Shown here: positions 17,152 to 24,863 of the stretch, piece by piece | Position numbering within the stretch: position 1 is the first letter of the stretch | Layout: every line of letters begins with the position of its first letter | Assembly (NCBI GenBank): GCA_965223105.1 | Contig: OZ244987.1 | Coordinates: 2,604,001 to 2,668,000 of the forward strand | DNA: 64,000 bases | Direction of reading: 5' to 3' | Source of the DNA: JABDMH01 sp965223105 | GTDB lineage: Bacteria; Bacteroidota; Bacteroidia; Chitinophagales; Saprospiraceae | Notes under the pieces: model-generated | Database searches by the model: none | Seen by the model: the letters and a program-made list of their open reading frames with translations, nothing else | What the model was told of the DNA's origin: nothing | Translations under genes and position numbers: made by a program

Positions 17152-18285
17152 TTAGGGTACCCTCAATTCCTTCGATTGCCAATAACCTTCCTCCCTGTGA
17201 AAGCTGTATGGAGTTGGTTGGTAGTCTCCGACCAATGAAACATCAGCTTGATCAGGTACGTTTAAATCGAGAAGCCAATAGCAGGCATTTACCAACAATC
17301 TCCTGACACCCTCATTGTTCATATCAGCAGATGAACCAATTGTCGAGGTTAATGATCGACCCACTTGACCCTCAGGCAGTTGATAGCTTTTGGTCCAGAC
17401 AATTGGCATCATGGGATCGTTCGGATTGTAAGACTTATCTGTTGCTGGATTATTGGTGGCTATCTCGCTGTCGGACGGCCTCATTCCAAAGTGGAGGTCA
17501 TTCTCATCAAACTCACCTGCCCGGTTGATCACTTGCCCTAAGATAATCGGTTGAGCGTCACCAGGCAAAGGCAAGCGGACACCATAGACGTCGGTGGAAC
17601 CCCAAATATCTTCTACTCCTCTGGTCACAGGATGATCAGTGGCACCGGGAGCAACAACTCCCCGAGTGCTTTGATGTTTATGGTGACCATGGTGGCTGTA
17701 CCACCTTTCACCAAGGACCAGACGTCCAAAGCCCCCCTGCCAATCGGTCCTTTCACCATCGTAATAATTGCCATAGTGTCGCCATTGGTGGGTGGAATCT
17801 TCGAAACGAAAGGCATGGGTGGCCGTACGTATGCCCAACACGGGTCTACCGTGCATAAGATAATGGTCGATGTGCTGCATTTGCTCCGGTGGTAACTCCC
17901 GAAAACGAGTGAAAATGATCATCAAATCGGCCTCTGCCAATTGATCGAGGCCCGGGATATTCTTTAGATAATTAGGATTGATCAGACCAGGTTGATCTGG
18001 ATCCTGAGCAAACAATACGGTACAATCAAAACCATGATGTTCCGATAAGATCTTACCTAGTTGCGGTAGAGCTTCTTCCGACCGATATTCTTCATCACCG
18101 CTGATCAGAACAACTTTCTTGTGTTTTTTAAACTCTTCATTGCCCGGATAGTAAGACCATTCTTTCGGAGCAGAAACTTCCTCCGTGGACGGTTCTGACG
18201 GGGGGGCTTGACTGCCACACGCCAGTAAAAGTACGTATATCAGGACGAAACAGTACGTGCCAATAGCCTTTAACACCGAATTCAT
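17152..18285 (-). CDS. ThuA domain lipoprotein
   Basis: About 377 aa. The frame is open to 18465, but the ATG at 18285 (MNSVLKAIGTYCFVLIYVLLLACG) gives a lipoprotein signal with lipobox LLAC, so this start is preferred. The mature part opens with KKVVLISGDEEYRSEEALPQLG, then LADLMIIFTRFRELPPEQ and HGRPVLGIRTATHAF. These are features of the ThuA/glutamine-amidotransferase-like fold found in trehalose or sugar utilisation proteins of Bacteroidota and Planctomycetes. GGFGRLVLGERWYSHHGHHK is a His-rich segment. Predicted location is the cell envelope, facing the periplasm. The substrate is unknown. A palindrome lies just upstream at 18301-18315. Confidence 0.85.
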   Translation of the reverse strand: MNSVLKAIGTYCFVLIYVLLLACGSQAPPSEPSTEEVSAPKEWSYYPGNEEFKKHKKVVLISGDEEYRSEEALPQLGKILSEHHGFDCTVLFAQDPDQPGLINPNYLKNIPGLDQLAEADLMIIFTRFRELPPEQMQHIDHYLMHGRPVLGIRTATHAFRFEDSTHQWRHYGNYYDGERTDWQGGFGRLVLGERWYSHHGHHKHQSTRGVVAPGATDHPVTRGVEDIWGSTDVYGVRLPLPGDAQPIILGQVINRAGEFDENDLHFGMRPSDSEIATNNPATDKSYNPNDPMMPIVWTKSYQLPEGQVGRSLTSTIGSSADMNNEGVRRLLVNACYWLLDLNVPDQADVSLVGDYQPTPYSFHREEGYWQSKELRVP

Positions 18286-18300
18286 AATGCGTTGGAATTG

Positions 18301-18315
18301 CCAGTTAATAACTGG
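18301..18315. promoter_or_regulatory. Palindrome upstream of the ThuA gene
   Basis: CCAGTTAATAACTGG is a perfect 7-bp inverted repeat around one base, 16 bp before the chosen ATG. Its size and place suit an operator, but no regulator gene is adjacent. Confidence 0.3.
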
Positions 18316-18509
18316 TTTCGAATATAGACAACTTTTGTAGAAGCAGTGATGTTGACGCACCCAATCAATATTACCTCCGACCAAAAAAAACAAAGCAATA
18401 CTAGTGAGGCTACTCCGGAAAGTACCATTTTCATAAAATGAGCCTATTTTGGATGAGATTTTCACTTTTTCGAGATTGGGTGATGCCTGAGTATCAGCCG
18501 ATTGAGAAA

Positions 18510-18549
18510 AATGGAAAGATCGCCAAAAGAGCCATTTTTGATTTGGCGA
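18510..18549 (-). terminator. Terminator of the dihydroorotase gene
   Basis: Arms TCGCCAAA (18520-18527) and TTTGGCGA (18542-18549) form an 8-bp stem 20 bp past the stop at 18569. On the minus strand it is followed by TCTTTCCATTTTT, a broken U-tract. Confidence 0.45.
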
Positions 18550-18568
18550 CCTTTTCGGAGTATCCTCA

Positions 18569-19909
18569 CTAGTGCCGCATAAAGATCAAGCGTTCTCCCA
18601 TTCGCACTTCAGAAACTTTGCCATTCACTACCACATGGTGCCCGTTGAGAATGACATGCTCCACTTTGCCCTTCCATTCTTTGCCCTCGAGAGGGGACCA
18701 ACCGGCTTTGTACAAAATGTTTGATCGGTCTACTTTCCACTCCGGGCGCGGATCGAACACAACCACATCAGCGCAATAACCCTCACGTAGGTAACCACGA
18801 TCTTTCACCTGAAAGGCGGTTGCCGGTGCATGGCACATCTTCTGAACGACCTCTTGCCAATTGATCAGTCCCTTTTGGCAGAATTCCGACATAATATTTA
18901 GAGAATGTTGAACCAATGGCAGGCCCGATGGAGCCTCTAAATAGGGTCTTTCCTTTTCAGCAAGCGTATGTGGCGCATGATCCGTAGCAATAACATCCAG
19001 CCGATTTTTTCTAAGTGCTTGCAATAGAGCATTTTGGTCTTCAACATTCTTAATCGCTGGATTACATTTGATCTTGTTGCCAAGTAGTCCATAGTCTGCT
19101 GCCGAGAAATATAAGTGATGTACACAAACCTCTGCCGTAATTCTTTTATTCGCTAACTCCTCATCCGAGTCGAATAGGTAGAGTTCATCCTCCGTACTGA
19201 TATGTAAAACATGTAGTCGTGTACCATATCGATGTGCCAATTCAACTGCCAGGGATGAACTCAAAAGGCATCCCTCCCTACTTCGAATGAGGGGGTGATG
19301 CGCTGCCGTCAGCCTTTCGCCAAATCGACTTCTATACTTTTCGGTGTTTCTCTTGATGGTTTGCTCGTCTTCGCAATGGGTAGCAATGAGGATGGGTACA
19401 TTGGCAAATAGCTTTTCAAGAACTTGGCGGTCGTCGACCAACATTTTACCAGTACTACTGCCCATAAAAATTTTCACACCACAAACCTGTTGGCCATCAG
19501 TACGTAGTACTTCTTCCAAGTTTTCGTTGGAGGCACCCATATAAAATGAATAATTGGCGTAGGACGTGTTGGCGGCGATGTCATATTTGTCTGACAACAG
19601 CTTTTGGGTCAAGGCCGGTGGTTGGGTATTTGGCATTTCCATGAAAGAGGTAGTACCACCGGCTAGTGCAGCACGAGATTCACTTGCAATCGTCGCCTTA
19701 TGGGTGAGACCAGGTTCCCTAAAATGCACTTGATCATCAATGATACCAGGCAAAACCAACCGCTCTTCTGCTACCAATTCCTTGATAAGGCCCTGCTCAT
19801 TGATGCTGTGATCTATCTTCTCAATGCGTTGACCATTAATCAAGATGTCGAGGTGCCTGGCAACTCCTTCATTTACTACCAACCCATTTCTGATAATGAT
19901 CTTACCCAT
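18569..19909 (-). CDS. pyrC: Dihydroorotase
   Basis: A 446-aa amidohydrolase that closes carbamoyl-aspartate to dihydroorotate in pyrimidine synthesis. Visible blocks are GIIDDQVHFREPGLTHK (residues 55-71), ASESRAALAGGTTSFMEMPNT (within 75-95), KIFMGSSTGKM near 145, THCEDE near 175, HVLHIST near 233 and ATDHAPHT near 310. The usual HxH metal pair reads Q-V-H here; I recall the same QVH form in PyrC of Bacteroides and Porphyromonas, so it is clade-typical and not a defect. Length is typical. It is a single gene with a likely terminator; the other pyr genes are elsewhere. Confidence 0.9.
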   Translation of the reverse strand: MGKIIIRNGLVVNEGVARHLDILINGQRIEKIDHSINEQGLIKELVAEERLVLPGIIDDQVHFREPGLTHKATIASESRAALAGGTTSFMEMPNTQPPALTQKLLSDKYDIAANTSYANYSFYMGASNENLEEVLRTDGQQVCGVKIFMGSSTGKMLVDDRQVLEKLFANVPILIATHCEDEQTIKRNTEKYRSRFGERLTAAHHPLIRSREGCLLSSSLAVELAHRYGTRLHVLHISTEDELYLFDSDEELANKRITAEVCVHHLYFSAADYGLLGNKIKCNPAIKNVEDQNALLQALRKNRLDVIATDHAPHTLAEKERPYLEAPSGLPLVQHSLNIMSEFCQKGLINWQEVVQKMCHAPATAFQVKDRGYLREGYCADVVVFDPRPEWKVDRSNILYKAGWSPLEGKEWKGKVEHVILNGHHVVVNGKVSEVRMGERLIFMRH

Positions 19910-19970
19910 TGGCTCATTTACTGGGGAATTTACCTAAGAATATCCACAATTTGCTTTTTTGGCGCACAAC

Positions 19971-20000
19971 AAAAAAAATCCCCACTAAGTAGCGGGGATC
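19971..20000 (-). terminator. Rho-independent terminator of the three-repeat secreted protein gene
   Basis: Arms ATCCCC (19978-19983) and GGGGAT (19994-19999) form a GC-rich stem with a 10-base loop. On the minus strand it is followed directly by eight Ts, 29 bp past the stop at 20029. Confidence 0.8.
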
Positions 20001-20028
20001 TGGAGCTTGGGTGATTACGGTCAGAATT

Positions 20029-21078
20029 TTATCGCACATAGAACTTACATAAATACTCATGCCATTTTCCGCACTTGGTTTTTACCCTTGTTTTTAAGTT
20101 GTAGGTTCCTCGCTTGAGATTTCTCAGGTAACTGTCACTATTGCCATTACTCTTGCACCATTCAAAAGGATACTGGCTTTCGGTGCGGATAAATTTGTCG
20201 TTCAGGTAGAGCTGCATCTCTTTGATGTCTTGGTATTTTTGTGGATCAACTCTGACATATACATCACTTCCATATCGGTACGTTCCATTGTTTCTTGGAT
20301 ACTTAAACCATGCTTGATATTGGCACTGATTGGGCTGCTCATGATTTCCTCCCCCTTGGCCATTGCCTCCTCCTTTAATATGAAAGGTGGTGTAATAGTC
20401 TTTGTATTTTCCACATTTGTCAAACACCCTTGCCTTTAATTTGTACGTTCCTGCTTTGGGATTACGGAGGTATGAGTCAGTGCTGCCTTGACCTTTGGCC
20501 CACTCAAATGGATAGCTGGTTTCTTTTCTGATAAATTTTCCGTTGATGTACAGTTCCACATGCTTGATTTTCTGGTAATTCTGGACGGCCAGTCGTACAT
20601 AAACATCTGACCCTGGTGTATAGTATTTGCCATTTTGTGGGTACTTGAAGAAGGCTTTATACTGGCAATGTCCCGATTGATCGTGATCATCTCTCGATTG
20701 ACCTTTGACATAAAAGGTGGTGTAGATCTCGTGCGATTTTCCACACTTGGTCTTGATCAGACATTTCAGTTTATAGGTCCCCTTTTTCATGTTTCGCAGG
20801 TAGTGATCTCCGTTTGTACCTTTGGCCCACTCATAAGGATATTGGCTTTCCTTCCGGATGAATTTGCCGTTAATAAACAGCTGCATTTCCCTTATATCGT
20901 GATATTTCTTGGGATCAACCCGGCAATAAACATCTGAGCCAGCCTCATAACTGGCGTTCATCCTGGGATATTTAAACCAGGAATCCCACAGGCAATTGCT
21001 GGTAGCAGAGACCTGAAGTACAGTGAATGTGTTGAGGGCAATAAAAACTAGAGCAGTAACGAGTGAAAAGTGGTTCAT
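20029..21078 (-). CDS. Secreted protein with three tandem Ig-like repeats, unknown function
   Basis: A 349-aa protein: signal peptide (to about residue 25, LQVSA), then three repeats of 98-99 aa at 29-126, 138-236 and 252-349, joined by short Gly/His/Gln-rich linkers. Each repeat starts CxxxxxFKYPxN, has GSDVYVRV, an ELYINGKFIRKE strand pair, YPFEWAKG, SYLRN and GTYKLKxRxxxKCGK, and ends in a TTFxVKG strand. Beta-strand spacing and the GTYKLK turn suggest a bacterial Ig-like fold. Two conserved Cys per repeat (first residue and KCGK) could form a disulfide. I do not recognise the family and no catalytic motif is seen. It has no T9SS tail. Very basic and aromatic, it may bind polysaccharide, but that is inference. 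Confidence 0.75.
   Translation of the reverse strand: MNHFSLVTALVFIALNTFTVLQVSATSNCLWDSWFKYPRMNASYEAGSDVYCRVDPKKYHDIREMQLFINGKFIRKESQYPYEWAKGTNGDHYLRNMKKGTYKLKCLIKTKCGKSHEIYTTFYVKGQSRDDHDQSGHCQYKAFFKYPQNGKYYTPGSDVYVRLAVQNYQKIKHVELYINGKFIRKETSYPFEWAKGQGSTDSYLRNPKAGTYKLKARVFDKCGKYKDYYTTFHIKGGGNGQGGGNHEQPNQCQYQAWFKYPRNNGTYRYGSDVYVRVDPQKYQDIKEMQLYLNDKFIRTESQYPFEWCKSNGNSDSYLRNLKRGTYNLKTRVKTKCGKWHEYLCKFYVR
20032..20994 (-). repeat. Three tandem ~98-codon coding repeats
   Basis: Units at 20701-20994, 20371-20667 and 20032-20325 encode the three repeats of the secreted protein. They are clearly similar at the protein level, with many identical residues, while linkers differ in length (11 and 15 codons). 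The pattern fits duplication within the gene. Confidence 0.85.
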
Positions 21079-21271
21079 GATTCTTGTGAAGTTTAAGAAG
21101 TTGTTAAATGTTTTGACTTGAACTGCAGTCTAATGGCAGATGCCGGATGTCTGCCCTGGCAGCAGAATTAACAAAATCTTAACATTTCAGGACAAGTGCT
21201 GAATACCTACAAAATGTAACATTGGATTAGTCTGGTACTTGATTTTCCCTACTTTCAATGGATAAAAGCAA

Positions 21272-22432
21272 ATGCAAACTCAAACCTCTATGTGGGATCA
21301 AAAAATTGGTGTTTTGGGTGGTGGCCAGTTAGGGAAAATGCTTGCTCAAGCAGCCAGCCGCTGGAACCTCAATCTACTTCTGACAGATAAGGACTTTGAT
21401 TTTCCAGCAGCCAAAGTCACTAGTCAATTTGTGGTGGGTGACTTTACGGACTATGATCTGGTCTACCAGGTTGGAAAACACGTTGATATCTTGACCATTG
21501 AAATAGAAAATGTCAACAGTACAGCATTAAAGAAACTGGAAAATGAAGGGAAATTAATATATCCGCAACCTTCTGTTATTGAAACAATTAAAGATAAGGG
21601 TTTACAAAAAAGCTTTTATACAGAACACGACCTTCCCACCAGTAAGTTTGCATTGTATGGCAATGCAAATGATATTCGACAGGCAGTTTCAGATGGTAAA
21701 CTCTCTCTCCCCTTTGTGCAAAAGGCAAGACGGGAGGGTTATGATGGACGCGGAGTACACATTACAAAATCGACAGAAGATTTGGCAGGTCTCCTCGATG
21801 TACCCTCAGTGGTTGAAGATCTGGTTGAGATAGAAAAGGAACTGGCCATTATTGCTGCTCGCAATCCCAGTGGTGAAATAAGAACTTTCCCCATCGTAGA
21901 GATGGTTTTTCATCCAACGGCCAACTTGGTGGAGGAGCTGCGATGCCCGGTGGATCTTTCCCAGGAGCAATCATTAGAAATTCAGCACTTGGGTAAACAC
22001 ATCATCGAAACTTTTGATATGGTGGGCATTCTGGCCATAGAACTTTTTCTGACTAAGACTGGCGAACTGTTGATCAATGAGTCTGCTCCTAGACCTCATA
22101 ACAGTGGTCATCACACCATCGAAAGTTGTGTTACTTCGCAGTATGAGCAGCTGTTACGTGCAATTCTTGATCTACCACTTGGATCTACGGAGTCGAAATC
22201 GCCTTCGGTCATGATCAACCTGTTGGGAGAACCTGGCTTTGAGGGAAATCCCTCTTATGAGGGGTTGTCAGATTGTCTTGCTCTCGAAAATGTGCACGTT
22301 CATATTTATGGCAAGAGCCAAACCAAACCTTACCGTAAAATGGGTCATGTCACCATAGTAGATTCATCCCTCGAACAGGCTGTACTTAAAGCCAAAAAAG
22401 TGCGTTCCACTTTGAAGGTAAAATCTAGATAG
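21272..22432 (+). CDS. purK: 5-(carboxyamino)imidazole ribonucleotide synthase
   Basis: A 386-aa ATP-grasp enzyme that carboxylates aminoimidazole ribonucleotide to N5-CAIR with ATP and bicarbonate in purine synthesis. The N-terminal part has KIGVLGGGQLGKMLAQAASRW (within residues 10-31). The ATP-grasp centre has FVQKARREGYDGRGV (about 149-163) and VVEDLVEIEKELAIIAARN (within 180-200). The metal and product site has NESAPRPHNSGHHTIE (about 270-285). Length is normal. The partner purE is not adjacent. The ATG follows a TACTTTC box, but no TTG lies at the right distance, so the promoter is unclear. Confidence 0.95.
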   Translation: MQTQTSMWDQKIGVLGGGQLGKMLAQAASRWNLNLLLTDKDFDFPAAKVTSQFVVGDFTDYDLVYQVGKHVDILTIEIENVNSTALKKLENEGKLIYPQPSVIETIKDKGLQKSFYTEHDLPTSKFALYGNANDIRQAVSDGKLSLPFVQKARREGYDGRGVHITKSTEDLAGLLDVPSVVEDLVEIEKELAIIAARNPSGEIRTFPIVEMVFHPTANLVEELRCPVDLSQEQSLEIQHLGKHIIETFDMVGILAIELFLTKTGELLINESAPRPHNSGHHTIESCVTSQYEQLLRAILDLPLGSTESKSPSVMINLLGEPGFEGNPSYEGLSDCLALENVHVHIYGKSQTKPYRKMGHVTIVDSSLEQAVLKAKKVRSTLKVKSR

Positions 22433-22654
22433 GTAAGCTTTCCTCCTCTAACGTATAATAATTCATAAACATGTGTTAATTGTTCGTTATCAGTTTGACG
22501 AACAGGAACTAAAGCCCCTTTTTTATTGTTCAATTATTGGAACTGTAATTGCATTGAAATGAGAATGGTTCGTCGAATTTATGCCCATCGTTATCGTCTA
22601 AATTGGACTCCCGTTCAGTTTTTGCTTAACTAACTCCTAAATCCTTAAAAAACT

Positions 22655-23266
22655 ATGAAAACGTTGCCAGTCCTTATTGTCCTTATGTTTACCTTACTTT
22701 TAAGTGGAGAGCGGATGCACTTGTCCGCCAACCAACTCACAGACAACATCGGTTTGGATGTAAAGTTTAGCGCCAGCGAAATTCACCCAGATGAAATATT
22801 GCTCAGGTGGTCAACTTCTTTTCCAAATGATGATTTTGAAAGCATTCAAGTCTTACAGAGTACAAACGGTGCTGATTTTCAGGTGATTTCTGATGAGGAA
22901 ATCCATCCGGTCTCCGATTATCCCTGGCAGAATCTGATCGTGAAAGCTGATGGTAGTAAGGAAATGACTTACCGATTGACTGCACAGACTCCGAATGGTA
23001 CAACGGTTGTTCTTAAGACCCTGACTTTGGCCCTGGGGAAACCTAAACTTGAAGCCATACCCCTGAAGTCAAACGATGTGATTTATTTATCTGCAAGTAA
23101 ACAAGGACAAGCACTTATCGTTGATACTGATGGAAATGAATTAGCGCGGGTAGAAGTACTACAAAGCTTGCAACCATTAGATATTTCTCATCTCTCCAGA
23201 GGTATTTATTATGTGCAATCTGGAGACCCGGATGATAACACTAGCGTCAGTATTGAAAGACTGTAG
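22655..23266 (+). CDS. Secreted hypothetical protein with T9SS-like C-terminus
   Basis: A 203-aa protein with a signal peptide (MKTLPVLIVLMFTLLLSGERM, to about residue 25). Residues 30-120 have strands such as DEILLRWSTSFPNDDFESIQ and VLQSTNGADFQVI, which resemble the beta-sandwich often placed just before a T9SS tail. The end, LDISHLSRGIYYVQSGD and the following strand ending IERL, matches the last strands of a type A sorting domain. The protein is therefore almost nothing but a linker and tail, without an effector domain. The PNP start is missing. It may be a remnant or a small surface protein. The preceding 222 bp contain an inverted repeat GTTCGT/ACGAAC near 22482-22503. Confidence 0.6.
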   Translation: MKTLPVLIVLMFTLLLSGERMHLSANQLTDNIGLDVKFSASEIHPDEILLRWSTSFPNDDFESIQVLQSTNGADFQVISDEEIHPVSDYPWQNLIVKADGSKEMTYRLTAQTPNGTTVVLKTLTLALGKPKLEAIPLKSNDVIYLSASKQGQALIVDTDGNELARVEVLQSLQPLDISHLSRGIYYVQSGDPDDNTSVSIERL

Positions 23267-23408
23267 CAAATGTTGTTTACTTAAGACAGGGCGAATCGCA
23301 ACAAACTCCGGAAAGGATATGCAGAGGAGAAACTTAGGACTAACAATCCTCATCGTGACAAAATTGGGACGGGACAGGCGCCATTTTGCCTAATGGCCGT
23401 GCTCCTAC

Positions 23409-23897
23409 TCAAGTGATGGCTTCAAAATAGCCGGTGTTGTAGTTCTTTTGAACTGCATCCCACTTAAAGCAGCGACCATTCATTACTATATAGACTGCAG
23501 GCTTCATTGCCTGAACAAAGGCAAGTGCGCTACCTAAATTAAAAAATCCATCCGATGAGGTACCAAAAGTGTAGGGTACCAATGCTCCTGTGAATATGAT
23601 GGTTTTGTTCAGATGAGCTTCTGCAACAGCTTGGGCTGATTGTACCATGGTATCGGTTCCATGAGTCACCACGATCATCTCATGTATTGTGTCCCGGCAA
23701 TGGTCCAAGATCAGGGATCTGTCTTGATCGGTAAGATGAAGACTGTCCTTCATCATGATGGTGTGCACATCAACATCCAATCCACAGCGACCTCGTTTCA
23801 ACATGTCATTTACGTGTGTTTTTGAAAATGTGAGTTCGCCCGTGATGTAATTGTATTCTTTATCGAATGTACCTCCTGTAATGAAAATCTGAATCAT
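23409..23897 (-). CDS. Short asparaginase domain protein
   Basis: A 162-aa protein equal to only the N-terminal domain of type I/II L-asparaginases (normally about 330 aa). The first catalytic Thr motif ITGGTFDKEY (residues 6-15), the second THGTDTM (about 78-84), TGALVPYTFGTSSDGFFNLGSA (about 102-123) and the Lys in VQKNYNT (about 150-156) are retained. The C-terminal dimerisation domain is absent. The gene ends cleanly, with no downstream in-frame remnant, so this looks like the known single-domain form and not a truncation. It may hydrolyse asparagine or a related amide, or it may have another role. No signal peptide is present. Confidence 0.75.
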   Translation of the reverse strand: MIQIFITGGTFDKEYNYITGELTFSKTHVNDMLKRGRCGLDVDVHTIMMKDSLHLTDQDRSLILDHCRDTIHEMIVVTHGTDTMVQSAQAVAEAHLNKTIIFTGALVPYTFGTSSDGFFNLGSALAFVQAMKPAVYIVMNGRCFKWDAVQKNYNTGYFEAIT

Positions 23898-24224
23898 TGA
23901 GACAACTTTGTCATTCCAATATGATCATTTTGGTGGAGGAAATCAAAGTTGACGAGATGGGATCCAAATTTGACCAGTCGATCTTTAGCAAACGGTTTGG
24001 CCGTAAATGGTGCCCAGTTTGGGAATACTAATACCTAAGCAGAACCCTTTCCACCTGCTTATCGGCAACAGTCTTATCTAGCGCTAGCCAAGTGTACCCG
24101 ACTTCTACCGGCTAACAAATGGATGCGGTTTTGCCCATACCTAGATTTCACGCTCAAACATTGAGAATCGAACAGTTGAAGAATATCAGGATAAGGTTGT
24201 ACACATATATTCGAAATGGGACTT
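23898..24224. other. Intergenic region, nothing recognised
   Basis: These 327 bp lie between two minus-strand genes. A minus-strand frame (24074-24376) overlaps the next gene out of frame and looks spurious. I see no clear promoter or hairpin. Confidence 0.45.
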
Positions 24225-24707
24225 CTAGATAACTTTGTCGGCACAAGATGTACTTGCGAAAGCATCGGGTTTTGCCTTAAAAACAAAGCCCATACTAAGA
24301 ATGTAGCCCATGGCTTCCTTAAGGGCAGTATTAGACTGAAACGAAGGATCAGTATTGATGTCAGCGTGCACCTCAAGATCTATGTCATATTTGTCCAGGA
24401 GATCACAAAGACCATAAGCCACCTCCACCGACTTTGCGACTTCAGTGATCATCCTTTCCTTCAGACTCATCTTCAACTGGGTATTCGAATTGTTGATGAA
24501 CATGAAGCCGCCTTTCTTTTCCCTTAGAAAGACGATCACTGTGGCAAATTCAATGTGGTTGTTGTAATGCTGTGAATCTGTGCCAATACAGACTTTCAGT
24601 TTATGGCCTTTCTCAATCTCTTCCCGGATGGTCTTTTCAACGGCTCGAGTGACGGGAGTGTCAATCGACTGCCCATTCAGACGTCTCCACTTTGCATCAA
24701 TTAACAT
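24225..24707 (-). CDS. YkuK-like RNase H-fold protein (DUF458)
   Basis: A 160-aa protein of the DUF458/YkuK family, predicted to have an RNase H-like fold. The acidic motif CIGTDSQHY (residues about 40-48) and the later LEVHADINTDPSF (about 111-123) hold the expected metal-binding acids. A regular helix RMITEVAKSVEVAYGL is between them. In Bacillus the protein is linked to sporulation and DNA-related processes, but the function is not established here. Length matches the family. It is a single gene; the neighbours give no clue. Confidence 0.8.
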   Translation of the reverse strand: MLIDAKWRRLNGQSIDTPVTRAVEKTIREEIEKGHKLKVCIGTDSQHYNNHIEFATVIVFLREKKGGFMFINNSNTQLKMSLKERMITEVAKSVEVAYGLCDLLDKYDIDLEVHADINTDPSFQSNTALKEAMGYILSMGFVFKAKPDAFASTSCADKVI

Positions 24708-24863
24708 ATATTGTTATTTCAAGCATTCGATTGAGTAGCCAAATTAATGATTCAGTAATAATTATGATTGAGATTCGGATTAAATATATCTTAAATTCTC
24801 CCTGTTTGAGAAGTAAGTTTGGGCATTGACAGTCACAAAACCTAGCTGGCCGAACTTCAACGA

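Noticed and set aside
18569..19909. Gln in place of a metal-site His in dihydroorotase as a defect
   Set aside because: As far as I recall the QVH form is normal for this Bacteroidota PyrC group, and all other motifs are intact.
22482..22503. GTTCGT/ACGAAC hairpin after purK as terminator
   Set aside because: Only a 6-bp stem, and the T-run comes about 17 bases later, not directly after it.
24074..24376. 100-aa minus-strand frame overlapping the YkuK-like gene
   Set aside because: It overlaps a well-supported gene in another frame and its product shows no features.
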